Shown: positions 24,601 through 36,614, numbered from the stretch's first letter. The stretch: 64,000 nucleotides of DNA from Drosophila pseudoobscura (GCF_009870125.1 NC_046680.1:22029501-22093500), one strand, 5' to 3'. The notes: generated from the sequence alone by a model not told the origin. Numbers and translations: made by a program.

Positions 24601-27600
24601 AAGTATTCTGGTTAAGTGCTACCCGCTACCCCGCTTCCCAGTTACCCCATTACCCCGCTTTCCCACTACCCTACTCCACCCAGAGCCCGGATTGCAATGC
24701 GATTGTCCGACTGTAGACTTGACCCAAATTCCATTGTTCATTGTGGCATGACAATGCATGGTCATCGTAGGCCTAGCTGCGGTCGTGTTGCACCAACATG
24801 ACAATAAACCAGGCTCAATAAATTACAGTACTCGCACGCAGAGGGCGTAGAAATGGTGACCTTTCATTTGTCGTTTCGGGTCAACCCGTTTAAGCTTGGA
24901 CATTCTTTGATTTAAATTTCATTCACCTTCAAAACCGTTCAAATACCCTGCCAAGAGATAAATGTGTATTCATACACGCTTAAACTGTACAAGCAAAGCA
25001 ATTGGTTGGATTGGGTTGGATTGGGAGCCATTTCCGGCCACCCCCTGAGCCTCCAGCGACAACCCACGAATGCGGCAAGAAGCTTTGCTGCCGGGTGACA
25101 GGACAAATGGCTCAGATGACAACTAATGGAGTTGTTTGCCTTCGAACACAATGTGCAATTTAGAATCAGTCTCCTTTGATCCCTGCTCCCTGCTCCATGC
25201 TCCCGACACCCGACTCTCGACTCCCCTGCCCATGGCCGAATAAATATCCTATAATAATAGTCGAAATAATAATATTTTCGTGCATTTGTCGCTGTCAGCG
25301 AACGCGGAGCTCATCTATCGCGTCCTCATGCTGCAGGAGACTGTCGGCCGAGCCCTGAAGCTCTCCCAGGAGGCTGCCGCACGCATGGAGGAGCTGCAGA
25401 TACAACTGTCCGTGCTGCAGCGCCAGTGCACGTACCGGGACCGGCCGCTCTGCGACACATTGCGTATACGCAGCTTCGAGGAGAACGGCGTCGTCGATGC
25501 CCTGAAAACTGTAAGCTCTCTGACTTGCTCTCTTTCTATTTCTTAGGGGTTTAAATCATTTTTCCTTATATTTTTACTCTATTTCTTTCTGTTCTGTTTT
25601 TTCTCTTCTAATTTTGCCACGCCATTTCTCATTTCCTGGACACAACGCAAAACGCTGACAATTTGTCAGCTGCAAGAGGACCAGAGCATCTTCCGTATGC
25701 GCTACTTGGGCGAAATTGAATTTGGTGCCACTGTCAAAAACCTGACATCGGAAGTTGGCGTGTCACGTTCCATTTTCAGCAATTTCCCGCAACAAGTTAA
25801 ACATGACACGTCATATGAGCGGAACTGTGAGTAAAGCAATCAAAATAAAGTAAAGTTTCGATAAAAGATAAGTCATAATAAATACTTGATTGACTTGACT
25901 GTACCTGGCTTGCCGTAACTCCCCATGAAACCGTCACACAAGTCCACATTGGACAATGTCCCTAACTCTATTATGGCATCGATTTAAATGTACAACTCAA
26001 TCAATGGCACCTATGTACATCCATACCACATCCCACATCCCACAAAACAGTACAAGAGTCTGTATCTACTCGTACATCCAATAAGCCCTTGAATGTGATT
26101 CTGACTATGCAATTTCCGAGACAAAGCGGATAGGAGAGAGGGTGTGGCGGGAGCACACAATATTAATTAGTGTCACCTGGTTCTGGTCTGTGGAAGCTAA
26201 TTGAATCGGCACAAACTTTCCCCCCAGATACGCTGGAGCAATTGTCGAGCATTCGTCACAGGACAACGGCCAACGCCCAGCAGCTGACGTCGGCCATCAA
26301 TGTGGTGCTGAAGCGCCTGGAGGGCACCTGGCCCTCGATGCAGCCGGCCTACAATGAGCTTAAGGAGTGGGCGGACATGTACTGGAGCATGGGCTGGATA
26401 GCCGCCATGGTTATCGTCTGGGTGGTGGTCTTCATGCTGATGTCCTACTGCTGCTTCCTCTGTGAATCGAACACAAAATCAGGCGTGGTCTTCTTCGTGG
26501 CCGTGATGATCATCTGCCTCGCCAGCATCGCCCTCACCTTCTACGGTGTCTTCTCGCTGGCAGTCGGGGGCAACGCGGAGGTCTTCCTCTGCCGCTCGCT
26601 CTACGACAAGGACTACGATATGATGGGTAAGCTATTCGACAAGCCCGGCTATGTGTATGCCCGCGAGCCCCAAACGGGTATCATTGGGGAGCTGCTGCGA
26701 CCGGCCGGCGTCAATCGGTCCGTGGTGAATGTCAGCCTCGGCACGGCTCTCAGGTGAGTCCGTGATCTGATCTTCACGAGCCCACTAATCCGTATGTGTA
26801 CTTAGAGTTCCCATTCCCAGGTAGAGCTGCCCAAGAACCAAGAACCAATCACCAATCACCAAGCCAGTGTTGAAGTAACGAATTTTGTTATCCAATTACT
26901 TTGATACTGTACGTGCCTGTAATTTTGATTGCCCGCCTGCCAAAAGTTACCTGAGAACGAGTCCTGGTCCCGTGCCCTGTAAGAAACAACAAAAATGTGC
27001 AAAAGTTTTCACAGACGGAATCGATTAAAAGTTCGATGAGCAATTGAACTGAGTGTGTACCCATGAGTGGGTACACACTGCTCGATTAATGAACATTCAG
27101 GCAATACTTGCAAACTCCTTAAGTGCTAATCAAATGATAGCCAAAGCTCCTAAACGATCCCACTGTGATTACCCCTTTCGGTTTTCTGTTCTCTGTGTGT
27201 TTATTGCAAGCCTCTTCCCAGCCACTTATAACTTTCGTTGCCCCTTACCACGCAAACCAAAACTTGTCACTGACCAGAAACCACAACGCACCACTCTCAG
27301 TAGACTACAGACTACAGAAGTTATTCGGCTTCAAATCCCATCCATCCCAGAGCACAGCAGAGCACAGCACAGCAGAGCAGAGCAGCCAGATCCCAGGCCT
27401 GTCAGGCAGCAAGCGGCAGTTGGAGACCCTCTAAGCCACAAAGTTTTGAAAGCCCAATGAAATTTGCTAGCCACATGGCACTCAATTTTACGGAGAACAT
27501 ACCAATGCCAATCCAGGCACCCACACACGCACCACCCATCCACACACCCACGCACAGGCACACACATATAGAACTTGTAACCGCAAATTTTAAGCACGAT

Positions 27601-30600
27601 TCCAATTATCTGAACAGATACAAAATGCGCATGCAGGCCGGGTGGAGTGGAGCTCCCCCACTCCCCCAGTGGGCATAAATTCCTGGACCCCCCACTACCA
27701 CTCTGCCCCCTCCCCAATGTGTGCATGTAAGCTAAGAGATAGAGCGCCTGCGGTTGCTGGACCGGTCCCACAAAACCCATGCTCGATACGGGTGCATACT
27801 ATTATGCGCAATCCCTTTGGCGTTTCATTGAGAACTTCAACTCCAAACATCGCTCTCGCCCATCAAAACAGGGGCTGCGAACAAAATCAAGCGTCGTACA
27901 ATGTCTTTCAATTGGATGCGTTCGTGAATACCACCAAAATCGCTGATTTGAAACAGTTCCCAAAAGTGTCGACGGCCATCGATGCAATTTCCGTGTCAGG
28001 GCGCACGCTGCTCTCGCTGACCCAATCCGTCCAGAGTATATTGGAGAATATGCTGCAGACGTCCTCATTCAATTTGACCACATACCGCAGCAGTGTGGGG
28101 GCGCCCACGCCAGAAAAGGATTTGGCAACATTCATTGATCAAATGCAGAGGGTAGCCCTACAGGTACGGACCGTAGTCCTATCCGCATAACCAGCGCGAT
28201 TATAGCGTCTGATTAGTTTCCATTTCACGAGGGGGCGGCCTGGGAGGGCCGAGACTCAACGACACGCTGAATACAGACCATTCCGCATCTGATTTGCTTT
28301 CCAGATTCAGGACGTGGCCACATCATCACGCATGACAACCCTGGGCAGTCGGTCGAAGCGCCTACAGGCCTCGATCATGCAACCACTGGAGAACCTGCAG
28401 AACGAGATACTGTACCATCTGACGGCACTAGAACTGCAGCGGGATCCCTGGGCCAAGCAGGTCAATCAGACGCTCAACCATCTGAAGAGCATCCAGGGCT
28501 ACCTGGAGAACAAGGGTGGCGAGATTTGCCACAACATGACGCGCCTCTACACAGACCGGTAAGTCAACCCAAACTAAACGATAAATTATAAATTATACAC
28601 AGCAAACAGTACGAGCAGTACCTGCATCGTCGGTCACAGAGCTAATTGCGCCCAAATTCACAGAGATTCTCCTGCCGAAAGTTACGGTCTCCGCATCACC
28701 ATCACCACCCCCATCCCCATCCCCCCTGTGGCAATCCAAACTGTGGCATTCCACCTGGGTCGGGGATGTTGTTGTGCTGCTCTTTGCGATTCCGGCAGAG
28801 AAACAAAGAACTCAAACAACTGCAACACAAACTCAGATAAAGAGGGGAGGGGAAGGGTAAATGACTGCACATAGTTTTCCTTTTTATCAGATAATTGAAA
28901 GTCGTAATCGTTTGATTAAGTTTGCCAAGTGTCATGATTGCATTTTGTATGTTTGTGTGTGTGCAACACCATCAGAGTAACACACATGTGGCATGCTCTG
29001 AGGCTCCAGAGGAGTGAACGTATGCCATGTGGACATTGCATGCTTCATTCTTTGCTTTCTTTACCTCTACAGCCTGAAAGCGTACTTGACCAGCAGTAAA
29101 GCCACAATGGAATCGCAGCTGGGCGACACCACCACCAAGTGCCGGCCCTTCTACGACACCTTCGACGCCAGCCGCACCTTCCTCTGCCGCAACATGGTGG
29201 ACTTCGTCAACGGCCTCACCTTCTTCATCCTTCTGACGCTGCTCCTGTGGGCCATTGGCACTCCAGTGGGTCTCAACTTGATTACCATCCAGACCCGCCT
29301 GAATGTGATGCAAGCGGCGCAGGCCCGCAGCAAGGCCAAACAGCGGCGGAGCGATCGCAGTCCGGAGCGAGAGCGGGAACGTGACCAGCGCAGCGACAGT
29401 CGGAGCCGGAAGAAGCAGCGGACGAGCAGTGCGTCGGGAACTGGCAGGAGTGCCCGTCGAGAGCAGAGCCGGGAGCGCAGCACGAGCAGCACGTCCCGGC
29501 CCAGACCACCGCTGTAAGTAGATGGTCACTCAGAATGAGATCAATCTGAAGATTTGCTGCTCCACAGACGTCGAACCGCCACCGAGGAAACACTGGACTT
29601 GGACGAGGACTCGAGCCCATCTAGGCAACCACAGCAGCAGCAGCAGCAGCAACCACCGCAACGGCGCCAGGAGACGGAACGGGAGCGGGTACTGGATCGC
29701 GATCAGCGCAGTCGGGAGCGGGAGCTGAGCCGCGGGCGGGACGTCTCGGCCGTCAACACGCCCGTGCGCAGTCGCAGTCGCCAGCAGCTGTGAGTATCGA
29801 TCTCTCTTGCCGATCCATCGATTGTGCGCCATCTCTCAGACTCATTCCATCATTGCATCGACTGCTGCAGGCGGCACGACCCCGAGGACGACAACTGGGG
29901 CTCATCCAGTGGTCCCAGTCGAGCCACCTCCAATGAGCGCGAGACCAGTCAGACTAAAAAGATTCTCAATATTTGGCAGTCGAGAAATAAGATCAAGCCA
30001 CCTTCGCTGTAAGTTAGTAGGCCCCCCGCCACTGTCCCCCGTTCGCCTTCTGACAGCTGATCTCTTTCCCCCCTCCCGAAACAGTCAGAGGCAGGGCACC
30101 GAGGAGTACGACTTTGATGTGGCACCAGACGACATTGGATGGCGTTCCCATGTCCAGTCCAGTGCCAGTCCCGACCATCGGGCCGACCAACGCAGCCGAC
30201 AGCCGACAGACACTCGCTCCAATCTCCGTACTAAGCAGAAGTTGTAAGTGTCCGCCCTCCGCGTGTCCTTAGGCCGCCCATGGCTCACTCTCTGTGCCCC
30301 ACTGTTCTTCCTGCCAGACGTAGTACCAACGCGGATAGAGCTAGCAGCGAAATGGTTCGTCGACCCGTAACGCCCGTATTGAGTATCAATCCAGATATTC
30401 CGGCCGCCGTTCCCATGCCCCGCACGCCGATGCGTTTGAAGAGCAAGGTCTCGCTGACTGCCCGAGCAGTGCAGGATATTGTCAACAAGCGGAGTCAGCG
30501 TCTGTGAGTGTCCCATTTCTCGAGTCCAACGCTCCATTCCAACTCTCACCCAGCCATAAGCAAAGTCATTGAATCCAAACTTAAGGAACGGAGCCCTCAT

Positions 30601-31232
30601 ATATCAACCTATACCAACCTTTTCCACAGCCAACGCACTGGTACCGATGACTTTGACTTTGATGAAAGCGATGCCTATGGTACTGGAGCACATCTAGAGG
30701 CGGACGTAGCGGCGTAAGAAGACCCTTGAATCCTATGATTCCACAAATACCTTTCTTCAATGGCCAATGATTTTCCAATTTTTCAGTGCCCGACGCACGC
30801 CTCCGCGCGGCGCCCCGCCGCCCCCGCCACCGCCAGCGGCCGGCATGAACAGGTTCTACCAACGTTATTAACCATATTCTGAAATTCTGATATTCTGTTA
30901 CCGATGTTTGTTTTTTGTGGTCTTGAGTTTGATAAGTTTGAGTTTTTTTTTTGATTTGCTTTTTTGTTTTTGGTGTTTTTTGATTTAATCGAATCTTGAT
31001 GTTGTGCGAATGCCAGTGACAAAAGTACCAACCGAAACACACACAAATTCTTATTGTGTTCACAGCGACAAAGTCTTTATATTCTGACATTACTTTCTCT
31101 CCCCGTATCGCCAACGCCAACCCCCGATATCCGACTGGCAGAGGCTTAAGCGAGCGCACTGTGCGCTGGATCGAAGAAGAGGAGGAGGTAGTCTTCGAGG
31201 ATGTCGACGCGCCGAACAGTCCCGTTACTTGA
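21664..31232 (+). CDS. prom: Prominin (five-pass membrane glycoprotein) with a very long multi-exon cytoplasmic tail
   Basis: Eighteen exons join in frame into about 1240 residues: 21664-21985, 23560-23615, 23688-23920, 23992-24179, 24503-24598, 25299-25510, 25670-25826, 26228-26753, 27872-28163, 28305-28558, 29073-29513, 29568-29789, 29871-30008, 30085-30243, 30318-30503, 30630-30713, 30787-30852, 31142-31232. Topology is that of prominins: TM1 near 133-156 followed by a Cys-rich turn (CAWCCGRR), TM2 near 190-212, a first large extracellular loop, TM3/TM4 near 475-530 around a Cys-rich YCCFLCE turn, a second loop, and TM5 near 825-850. Prominins organise plasma-membrane protrusions; fly prom acts with Eys to separate rhabdomeres. 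The tail (about 390 residues) is RS/RE-rich, then acidic (RWIEEEEEVVFEDVD), far longer than the 50-60 residues usual in vertebrates. The start is uncertain: ATG 21532 is also in frame. Which fly prominin this is rests on synteny memory. Confidence 0.85.
22442..23476 (+). CDS. p47/NSFL1C-like UBX-domain cofactor of p97/TER94, intronless, nested in prominin intron 1
   Basis: 344 residues with no intron. Order of domains: UBA-like at 1-42 (MSDEQKLQSFMRKHDV..., as in p47), an acidic linker, SEP domain about 147-215 (VVLHLWSEGFSLDDG, VPENAQFLQSVLQ), and UBX about 254-331 ending VVVIQHLEEE. The p97-contact loop keeps Phe-Pro-Arg (TSFPRVQL). p47 proteins recruit the AAA ATPase p97 (TER94) to ubiquitinated or membrane-fusion substrates. 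ATG 22442 aligns with the family N-terminus. The gene lies wholly inside the first intron of the prominin gene, on the same strand, with its own AATAAA 16 nt after the stop codon. Lack of introns and a divergent linker point to a retroposed paralogue, plausibly male-biased as many fly retrogenes are (inference). Function as a p97 adaptor is likely from the retained motif. Confidence 0.88.
   Translation: MSDEQKLQSFMRKHDVQEDVARRYLVANDWALDQASGAYESDTAAVSSSPTDSSSNREPQSGIRLHTDRQDDDPEKHFAENSNNTIAPGEKRVSIESSTPALTYVDSLHSVRVWGQGRRLGSAHPINPPAPGSANQDSDTDPNDSEHTIVVLHLWSEGFSLDDGSLRLYDVPENAQFLQSVLQREEKMQGLGQRLEVSVQDHSNEPFRRLGQFLGPGRTLGDPLTRLANSSPSQSLARQEQHAEGKLSLNEKSAMTTVQLRLSDGSRISARFNRTHNVGDVYRYVRLARPQYSSRRFVLITSFPRVQLDETDARSLADANLCNVVVIQHLEEEQPEQSSSEFLM
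23493..23498 (+). terminator. Poly(A) signal AATAAA of the nested p47-like gene
   Basis: AATAAA 16 nt beyond the stop codon and upstream of the prominin exon-2 acceptor (23559). Confidence 0.7.
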
Positions 31233-31454
31233 GACAAAATCTCTGAGTCCCCTGAGTCACCACGACACACAATTTCGAATTCGAATGCTAATCCTAAGTC
31301 TCGTACACACTCGAGTATTGCAATTTGTTTTATATTTCGCGCTTCTACCACTCGATAGTTCTTACAAAAAACGGATAGATGTAGAGTCACCTACTGACAG
31401 TCCAGTCCCATATGTTTGTATTAAGCATTTAACAAGGTGTAACAACCATTAATT

Positions 31455-31460
31455 AATAAA
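31455..31460 (+). terminator. Poly(A) signal of the prominin gene
   Basis: AATAAA 220 nt past the TGA at 31230. A second AATAAA occurs at 31575-31580. Confidence 0.6.
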
Positions 31461-31783
31461 GTACTCGATCTTGAGGAAATTAAATTAAAGATCGTGCTTC
31501 GAAGATCGTTTATAAACGAGAACCTCTGGAACTGGGTTAGGTCCTCTTATGCTGTGGCGTGTAGCGTTAGTTCAAATAAATAAATGTGTAGGGTGGTCTC
31601 TAACAACACTGGCGGTACTTTGGGAAAGTGATATAAATCTTTAGCTCTGAGATCTTAGGTTAACGGTCTTGTAATCTAGAGACCACAAAGCTATTCTTTA
31701 ACATTGAAATACAAATAGCTATGAAGTTATTTTGACAGTTATAAACTTTAAAAGTTCAATTCAAGTTTGCTTTGATTGGGAGG

Positions 31784-31789
31784 TTTATT
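31784..31789 (-). terminator. Poly(A) signal of the cuticle-protein gene
   Basis: TTTATT on the plus strand reads AATAAA on the minus strand, 51 nt beyond the TAA stop at 31842-31840. Confidence 0.7.
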
Positions 31790-31839
31790 TAGTTGTCATA
31801 TTTTTCGGATGGTTCAGAAGGTACGCAAAGGAAGAGCGT

Positions 31840-32285
31840 TTACTTCTTCTTCAAGAAGGGGCTGACGATGGCTGGAGCAGCATAGGTGGTGTACGCAGGA
31901 GCAGCCGCAGCATAGGACGTGTAAGCAGGAGCAGCTGCGGCGTACGTGGTCACAGGAGCGGTATAGGCTGAGGCGCCGTACAACGAGGCGGTGTAGGCTG
32001 GAGCAGCAGCGGCGTAGGTTGAGTAAGCCGGAGCGGCAGCAGCATAGGTGGAATAAGCCGGAGCAGCAGCAGCATAGGTGGTCACTGGTGCCGAGTAGGC
32101 CACGGGGGCAGCGGCATAGGTGGCAGCATACGATGGAGCAGCAGCATACGTAACCGGAGAAGCCAGGAAGCCAGCCTGAGCGACGGCAAAGCAGAGAGCC
32201 AAGCAGATGAGGAACTGTAAGGATAAATGGCGAAACATTAGCAAGACCAGATCATCCTGGGCACCTGGCTGTGGCTTACCTTCAT
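31840..32285 (-). CDS. Ala/Tyr-rich secreted cuticle protein, two exons
   Basis: The first coding exon is just ATG AAG (32285-32280). A 65-nt intron (GTAAGC...TTACAG) follows, then 32214-31840, giving 126 residues. An intron within the first codons of the signal peptide is typical of insect cuticle genes. The signal peptide is MKFLICLALCFAVAQAG; the mature part is a low-complexity array of AAAAPAY(S/T)TYA units with PVTTYAA spacers, ending PAIVSPFLKKK. AAPA-type repeats are a hallmark of structural cuticle proteins (retinin/825-Oak-like low-complexity families). Expected role: secreted component of exoskeleton, probably cross-linked through tyrosines. It is convergent with the prominin gene and has a TATA/Inr promoter. 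The exact orthologue is not recognised. Confidence 0.85.
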
Positions 32286-32317
32286 GTTGAACTGTTTGGG
32301 TTGGTTGGTTTGTCAGT

Positions 32318-32355
32318 GACTGATGCTGTTTGCCAATTAGCTCGATCGTTTTATA
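32318..32355 (-). promoter_or_regulatory. TATA/Inr core promoter of the cuticle gene
   Basis: On the minus strand TATAAAA (32355-32349) is followed 34 nt later by initiator TCAGTC (A at 32321), leaving a 5' UTR of about 36 nt before the ATG. Confidence 0.75.
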
Positions 32356-33071
32356 GGCCACTTGTGCGTGGGGGAGGCCTGCCTGCCTGGCCGGAGTGTC
32401 TCATTTCCAAACGGGTTTGCGGCTTAGGCATTCCCAATAACAACCGAAATCTAAATTAGAACACAATTGCGTCCGCATTGAATTTCTGCATGGTAACGTT
32501 CAATGAACGCTGCCACCGCACCTTTGTGACAGAACCCAGCGTCCGATGTTTGCCGGGTATTAGCAGTCGATGCCGTGTCAAATGGATTACTCTTTCCCTC
32601 TTTCAGCGACAGCTGAAATGAACGATTCTGATTACTGATTGTTTGATGGAACACGTTAATTGATTATTGTGTTTGCTGTGTGGGCAGAGATCTCACCTGG
32701 CGTCGTGTATTCCACTTTCTGGCAGCCCCAACGCACTCCACTCTAATGTTGCAATATTATTGTCATGAATAATTGACCATCGATTGACCCGAGTATGCAT
32801 CACACTTATTAAATAATTTAAGATTAATTCTTTGGTATTACAAATGCAAACGATTTGTGCAAAATGTCATAATATTAGCAGAGATAATGGATTATTGGAC
32901 TAGAACTCTGTTCACGCTGTCGTGAAGTTATGAGAAACGCGTTTTTGTACAGTTTAATAATGGAATGTGTCTCGCTCGATCTTATCAGCTATTAATTGAA
33001 GTATTTCCAAGCCAACAACACTATCATAAGGCACTTCTTGGACTTTGCAGAGCAATCAATGGCATGTACTC
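32356..33071. other. Spacer between cuticle gene and PIG-Z
   Basis: No coding frame is supported. ATTAAA on the minus strand at 32958-32953 could be the PIG-Z poly(A) signal. Confidence 0.5.
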
Positions 33072-35254
33072 TTACGCCCCAGCTTCCGGCAAGGGGGCAG
33101 CTGGTGCCGTCACCAGGTCAAGGGTGCGCACAACTTGCCTCTGCCGCTTTCGTCGCACATCGATCTCGTAGAGCGCCAGTCCAAACTGATGCACGAAAGA
33201 GCTGAACTGCTTCGTCAGGTAGGAGTAGCTGAAAGCTGGCGATTGCTCCACGGCACAGGTGCCCCGTAGGTCGTCGTGAGCCCAGTGCGGAGCATCCACA
33301 TCGCAGGGATGGCGGCCCAGTATTCTGGGAAAAGCCTCAGTGGATAGATGTGGATAGAAAACGTGAAGCAGCTCAAAGTTTAGATAACTGCTGGCATTGG
33401 AGCGAACCAAGGCCTCGTAGAGATCGCTACTCAAGGAGGCGGGAATGGACAGGTAGAGCTTATAGCGCAGCCGAGTCGGTCCGGTCAACTTGACCTCGCA
33501 ATTGCCGCTGATCAGTTTGACCTTGTGCAAAAGGTTGTCCAAGGGCTGGCTCCCGTACTCGTACAAGTAGAAGTCCCTCTGGCGCCGATAGCGGTTATGG
33601 GTGTGCGGATTGAATTGGAGCACTCGGGAGCTGGGAATATTCACCAGGTGCAGGGGCAGACTGTAAACGTGCGAGGTCATTAGGTGAACGTGGGTGGCCT
33701 CTGGCTTGGTGGCCATCACATGGGCCATGGTCTCGGCCAGCGGATAAATACCCGCCTGGTGAATGAAGCCAAAGAAGACAGTCAACACTACGTTGCTCAC
33801 ATACCAAATCCTCAGCAGATGAGGGGCCGATGCTTTGCTGGAGAGCAGGCGGTCGTAGAACCTGCGCAGCAGGGGGTGCTCCTTCTGGAAAGGATACTTG
33901 GCACTGAAACCAGTCACCAGCTTGGGACCATGCAGCAGAAGCAAAGGAAAGGTTATTGGGATAAGGAAGCGAGGCTCCTGATGGTTGATGAGCGACAGGA
34001 AAAATAGTGGCACAAATATGGCACCAGACATGAGCGAGACAATGCTTTGGAAGCGCGGAAGCACTTGGTATTCGGCCCGAAAGAAGCGCAGAAGGATCTG
34101 AGCAAATGCCCCGAGGCCTGCCAGGGCGAGAACATTGAAGAGCAGCGGCATGTTGACCATTAGGTGGACATAGCAGGGATGCACACCATGGCTGGCCGTC
34201 TGGGCGGAGTTCAGGTTGTACTTGACAAAGTTCCATGGCGTAAACACAAAGTTGTCAATGCCCAGCTGCATCATGTGCAGCTCTCCCACTGTGAGATGCT
34301 GATAGTACAGCGAGTCGCAGAATATGAACAGGAACAGCGCTGGCAGGGCGTACAAGCAGAAGAGTCCGATGCGTAGGTTAAAGTCCCTAAAGGTTACGCT
34401 GCGTGTGCCCATCCCGCGCAGCAGCCAAAAGAATACCATGGGTGCGCCAAAGAGCAGGAAGGTAGGCCGATTGAAGACGCCAGCCACACAGATACTGGAC
34501 ACGGTAAACATATGCTGGAAGTTGTGCGGCGGCAGGGCATTCTTCAGCTTCCAGATCTTGACGCGCTCGCTGATGGACTCCGCCTTGTCGTACTTCTCCT
34601 CCAGGAACTCCTTCTTGTATACCACCGTGTTAGTCCTCAGCATGCACTCGGACACCAAGCAGAGCAGCCACGAGCACATGGCCATCTCGAGGCTGTTGGA
34701 GAAGGTTCGCGTGCCGAAGACCAGCAGCACCCAGGAGCTGCCCAAGGCTAGCAGTCGGATCTCAAAGCGCAGTCCGTACATCCGGCAAACGCGATAAAGA
34801 CACCAGTCATTGCTGTACGAGATCAAGGTGTAGATAAGCCGCGGAAACACCACATACGCGTAGGTGCTGATCAGCTCTACATTCCACAAGTTGCGCATGT
34901 ACACGGCGAAGAACTCGTAGAAGCTCCAGGGAACGCGCAGCAGCGCAAACGGAAGGGTGATGCTCCGCAGCGGCATCGAATTATTGAACTCCCAGGTGCG
35001 TGTGTGCTCCAGCCGGAAGTGGTCGCCTGCAAAAGAAGGCGGAGGTCATTACAGCAAAACGGAAAATACCACCCTCTTCCCTTACCCGTCATCACTTCCA
35101 CGCTCTGGAAGAACTCGTCGGGATGCACATAGCCCGGCTGCGGCACGAAAACCAGGGCCAGACGCACGACCGCAAAGAAGAAGTATGTGTTCACGTGCCT
35201 GTCGGTTGGGACACGGTTCTGCCAAAGCTGCGATATATGTCTGCTCAGGCGCAT
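33072..35254 (-). CDS. PIG-Z: GPI mannosyltransferase 4 (GT22 family), two exons
   Basis: Exons 35254-35086 and 35026-33072 join in phase 1 into 707 residues. It is an ER multi-pass mannosyltransferase that uses dolichol-P-mannose to add a fourth mannose to GPI anchor precursors. GT22 hallmark HPDE is at 44-47 (GYVHPDEFFQ) in the first lumenal loop, followed by HTRTWEFNNSMPLRS, a conserved family block. Many hydrophobic segments follow (for example WLLCLV, MVFFWLLR, LFLFIFCD). The LINHQEPRFLIPI stretch in the middle matches the GT22 lumenal motif HQEPRFL. The ATG at 35254 is the only suitable start; a 59-nt intron has GTAAGG/TTTGCAG borders. PIG-M/B/V do not fit the HQEPRFL context and length as well. 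D. melanogaster PIG-Z (CG3419) maps to 60C by memory, agreeing with the neighbours. Confidence 0.9.
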
Positions 35255-35331
35255 ATCTCTGCCGTCCGTCGCTTTATTTGCTAATTTTTCCTTAATTTTC
35301 CTTAAAATGTAAAATCAAAACAAAACCGACC

Positions 35332-35960
35332 TATCGATAAATATACGGACTTATCGATAAAATAAATTCAAGTTATATTTTACATATTCCTCGTTTTTTA
35401 TCTACCGTCAAATATTACCAGTGAAATAGATAATTTAGACATGCCCACATAGTTTTATACGATTGACGAATCAATTTTCTATTTGACTGGCCTATTCTAA
35501 CTACTTGCTTTTATTGGATTTCTATATAACGTTGAAAGTTAAATTTAATAGATTGATGAAATTGACAAAATATACCATTATATACCGATAAACCGTAAAT
35601 ATACCGTCGGATAAGTTTTGACCTCAAAAAATACCGAAAAGTATTGAAAATACCGTAAGCGGGCACCCTGCTGCCTGGTTAGTGATGTTACAGAGTAAAA
35701 TTCGTTAGATTTTTCGCAAGTCCTATCGATAGTTCTTGCGGCAAGATATTTAAACAGCGGTAATTCAACCAAAACAATAATAATAAAATAAACGAAAAAT
35801 CCATTGGTAATAATTAAATTGATTACATTTCTTCAACTGAATTAATACTTTAACTAGCAAGGAAATAAATAAATTATATTCCACTGCATAATCGCATTCG
35901 ATGATATTTGAACTATCGTATTAAAAGATGATTTTACACCGATACACTGAAGTGTGACCA
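35332..35960 (-). promoter_or_regulatory. Housekeeping promoter cluster upstream of PIG-Z (DRE, motif 6, motif 1)
   Basis: Three DRE sites TATCGATA (35332-35339, 35352-35359, 35724-35731), repeated ATACCG words of Ohler motif 6 (35597-35606, 35626-35639, near 35650) and a minus-strand motif 1 TGGTCACACT (35960-35951). These elements mark broadly expressed TATA-less fly promoters. Orientation and position suit PIG-Z, although motif 1 at 35.95 kb is 0.7 kb upstream of the ATG. Confidence 0.6.
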
Positions 35961-36576
35961 CTTGCTTTAAACAGTTTCTGAGTCTCGGAATATGTCGGCG
36001 CCATAGTTTTGGAATCATTGTAAATTTGAATGTTTTCTTTCAGCAATTGTGATTCATGAAACGACAATATAAATGCCTAGGACACGTATAATCACATGCA
36101 CTTGAATTTCCATTCAAGAACTTATATCATATTTTCAGCTGCAGCCTCTCTCTTCGACATCGTTCCGTTCCGCATGCTTCTGGGACAGCAAATGATGATT
36201 GCATTTTCCTAGATGACGTAGTTTGCGGTTGGGGCTAGGAAATGCGATATCGGCTTACAGTTATACAAGCCAGCTTTTGTGGCAAAATAGTTCAAAAACG
36301 CATACCCAATGTACGAGTATCTATCCACGCTGATCTGCGGGCAGAGGTGGTGAGCACTAATCCCATGATTGGGCACAGTGTCGTCTGTGGAAGTACATCT
36401 CAATGGGCCCATTGACAGACAGAGCGTCTGACAGAGCGCTACCCACGCTGAGGGGCCAGCAGAGATCAGATCAGATCAGAGCTGAGCAGAGCAGATCAGT
36501 CAGTATCGTTCTTCGTCAACATGGGAAGAGATGTGCGCGGCGGCTCTCTTGGGAGATCTCTCGCCTACCCCAACCA

Positions 36577-36614
36577 CATAAAACGTGTGCACCCCCAGGC
36601 GGTGGCAATCAGTT
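36577..36614 (+). promoter_or_regulatory. Possible upstream TATA/Inr promoter
   Basis: CATAAAA at 36577-36583 and initiator TCAGTT at 36609-36614 (A at 36611) have correct spacing (34 nt). A donor-like ATG|GTAAAC follows at 36902/36903. Confidence 0.45.
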
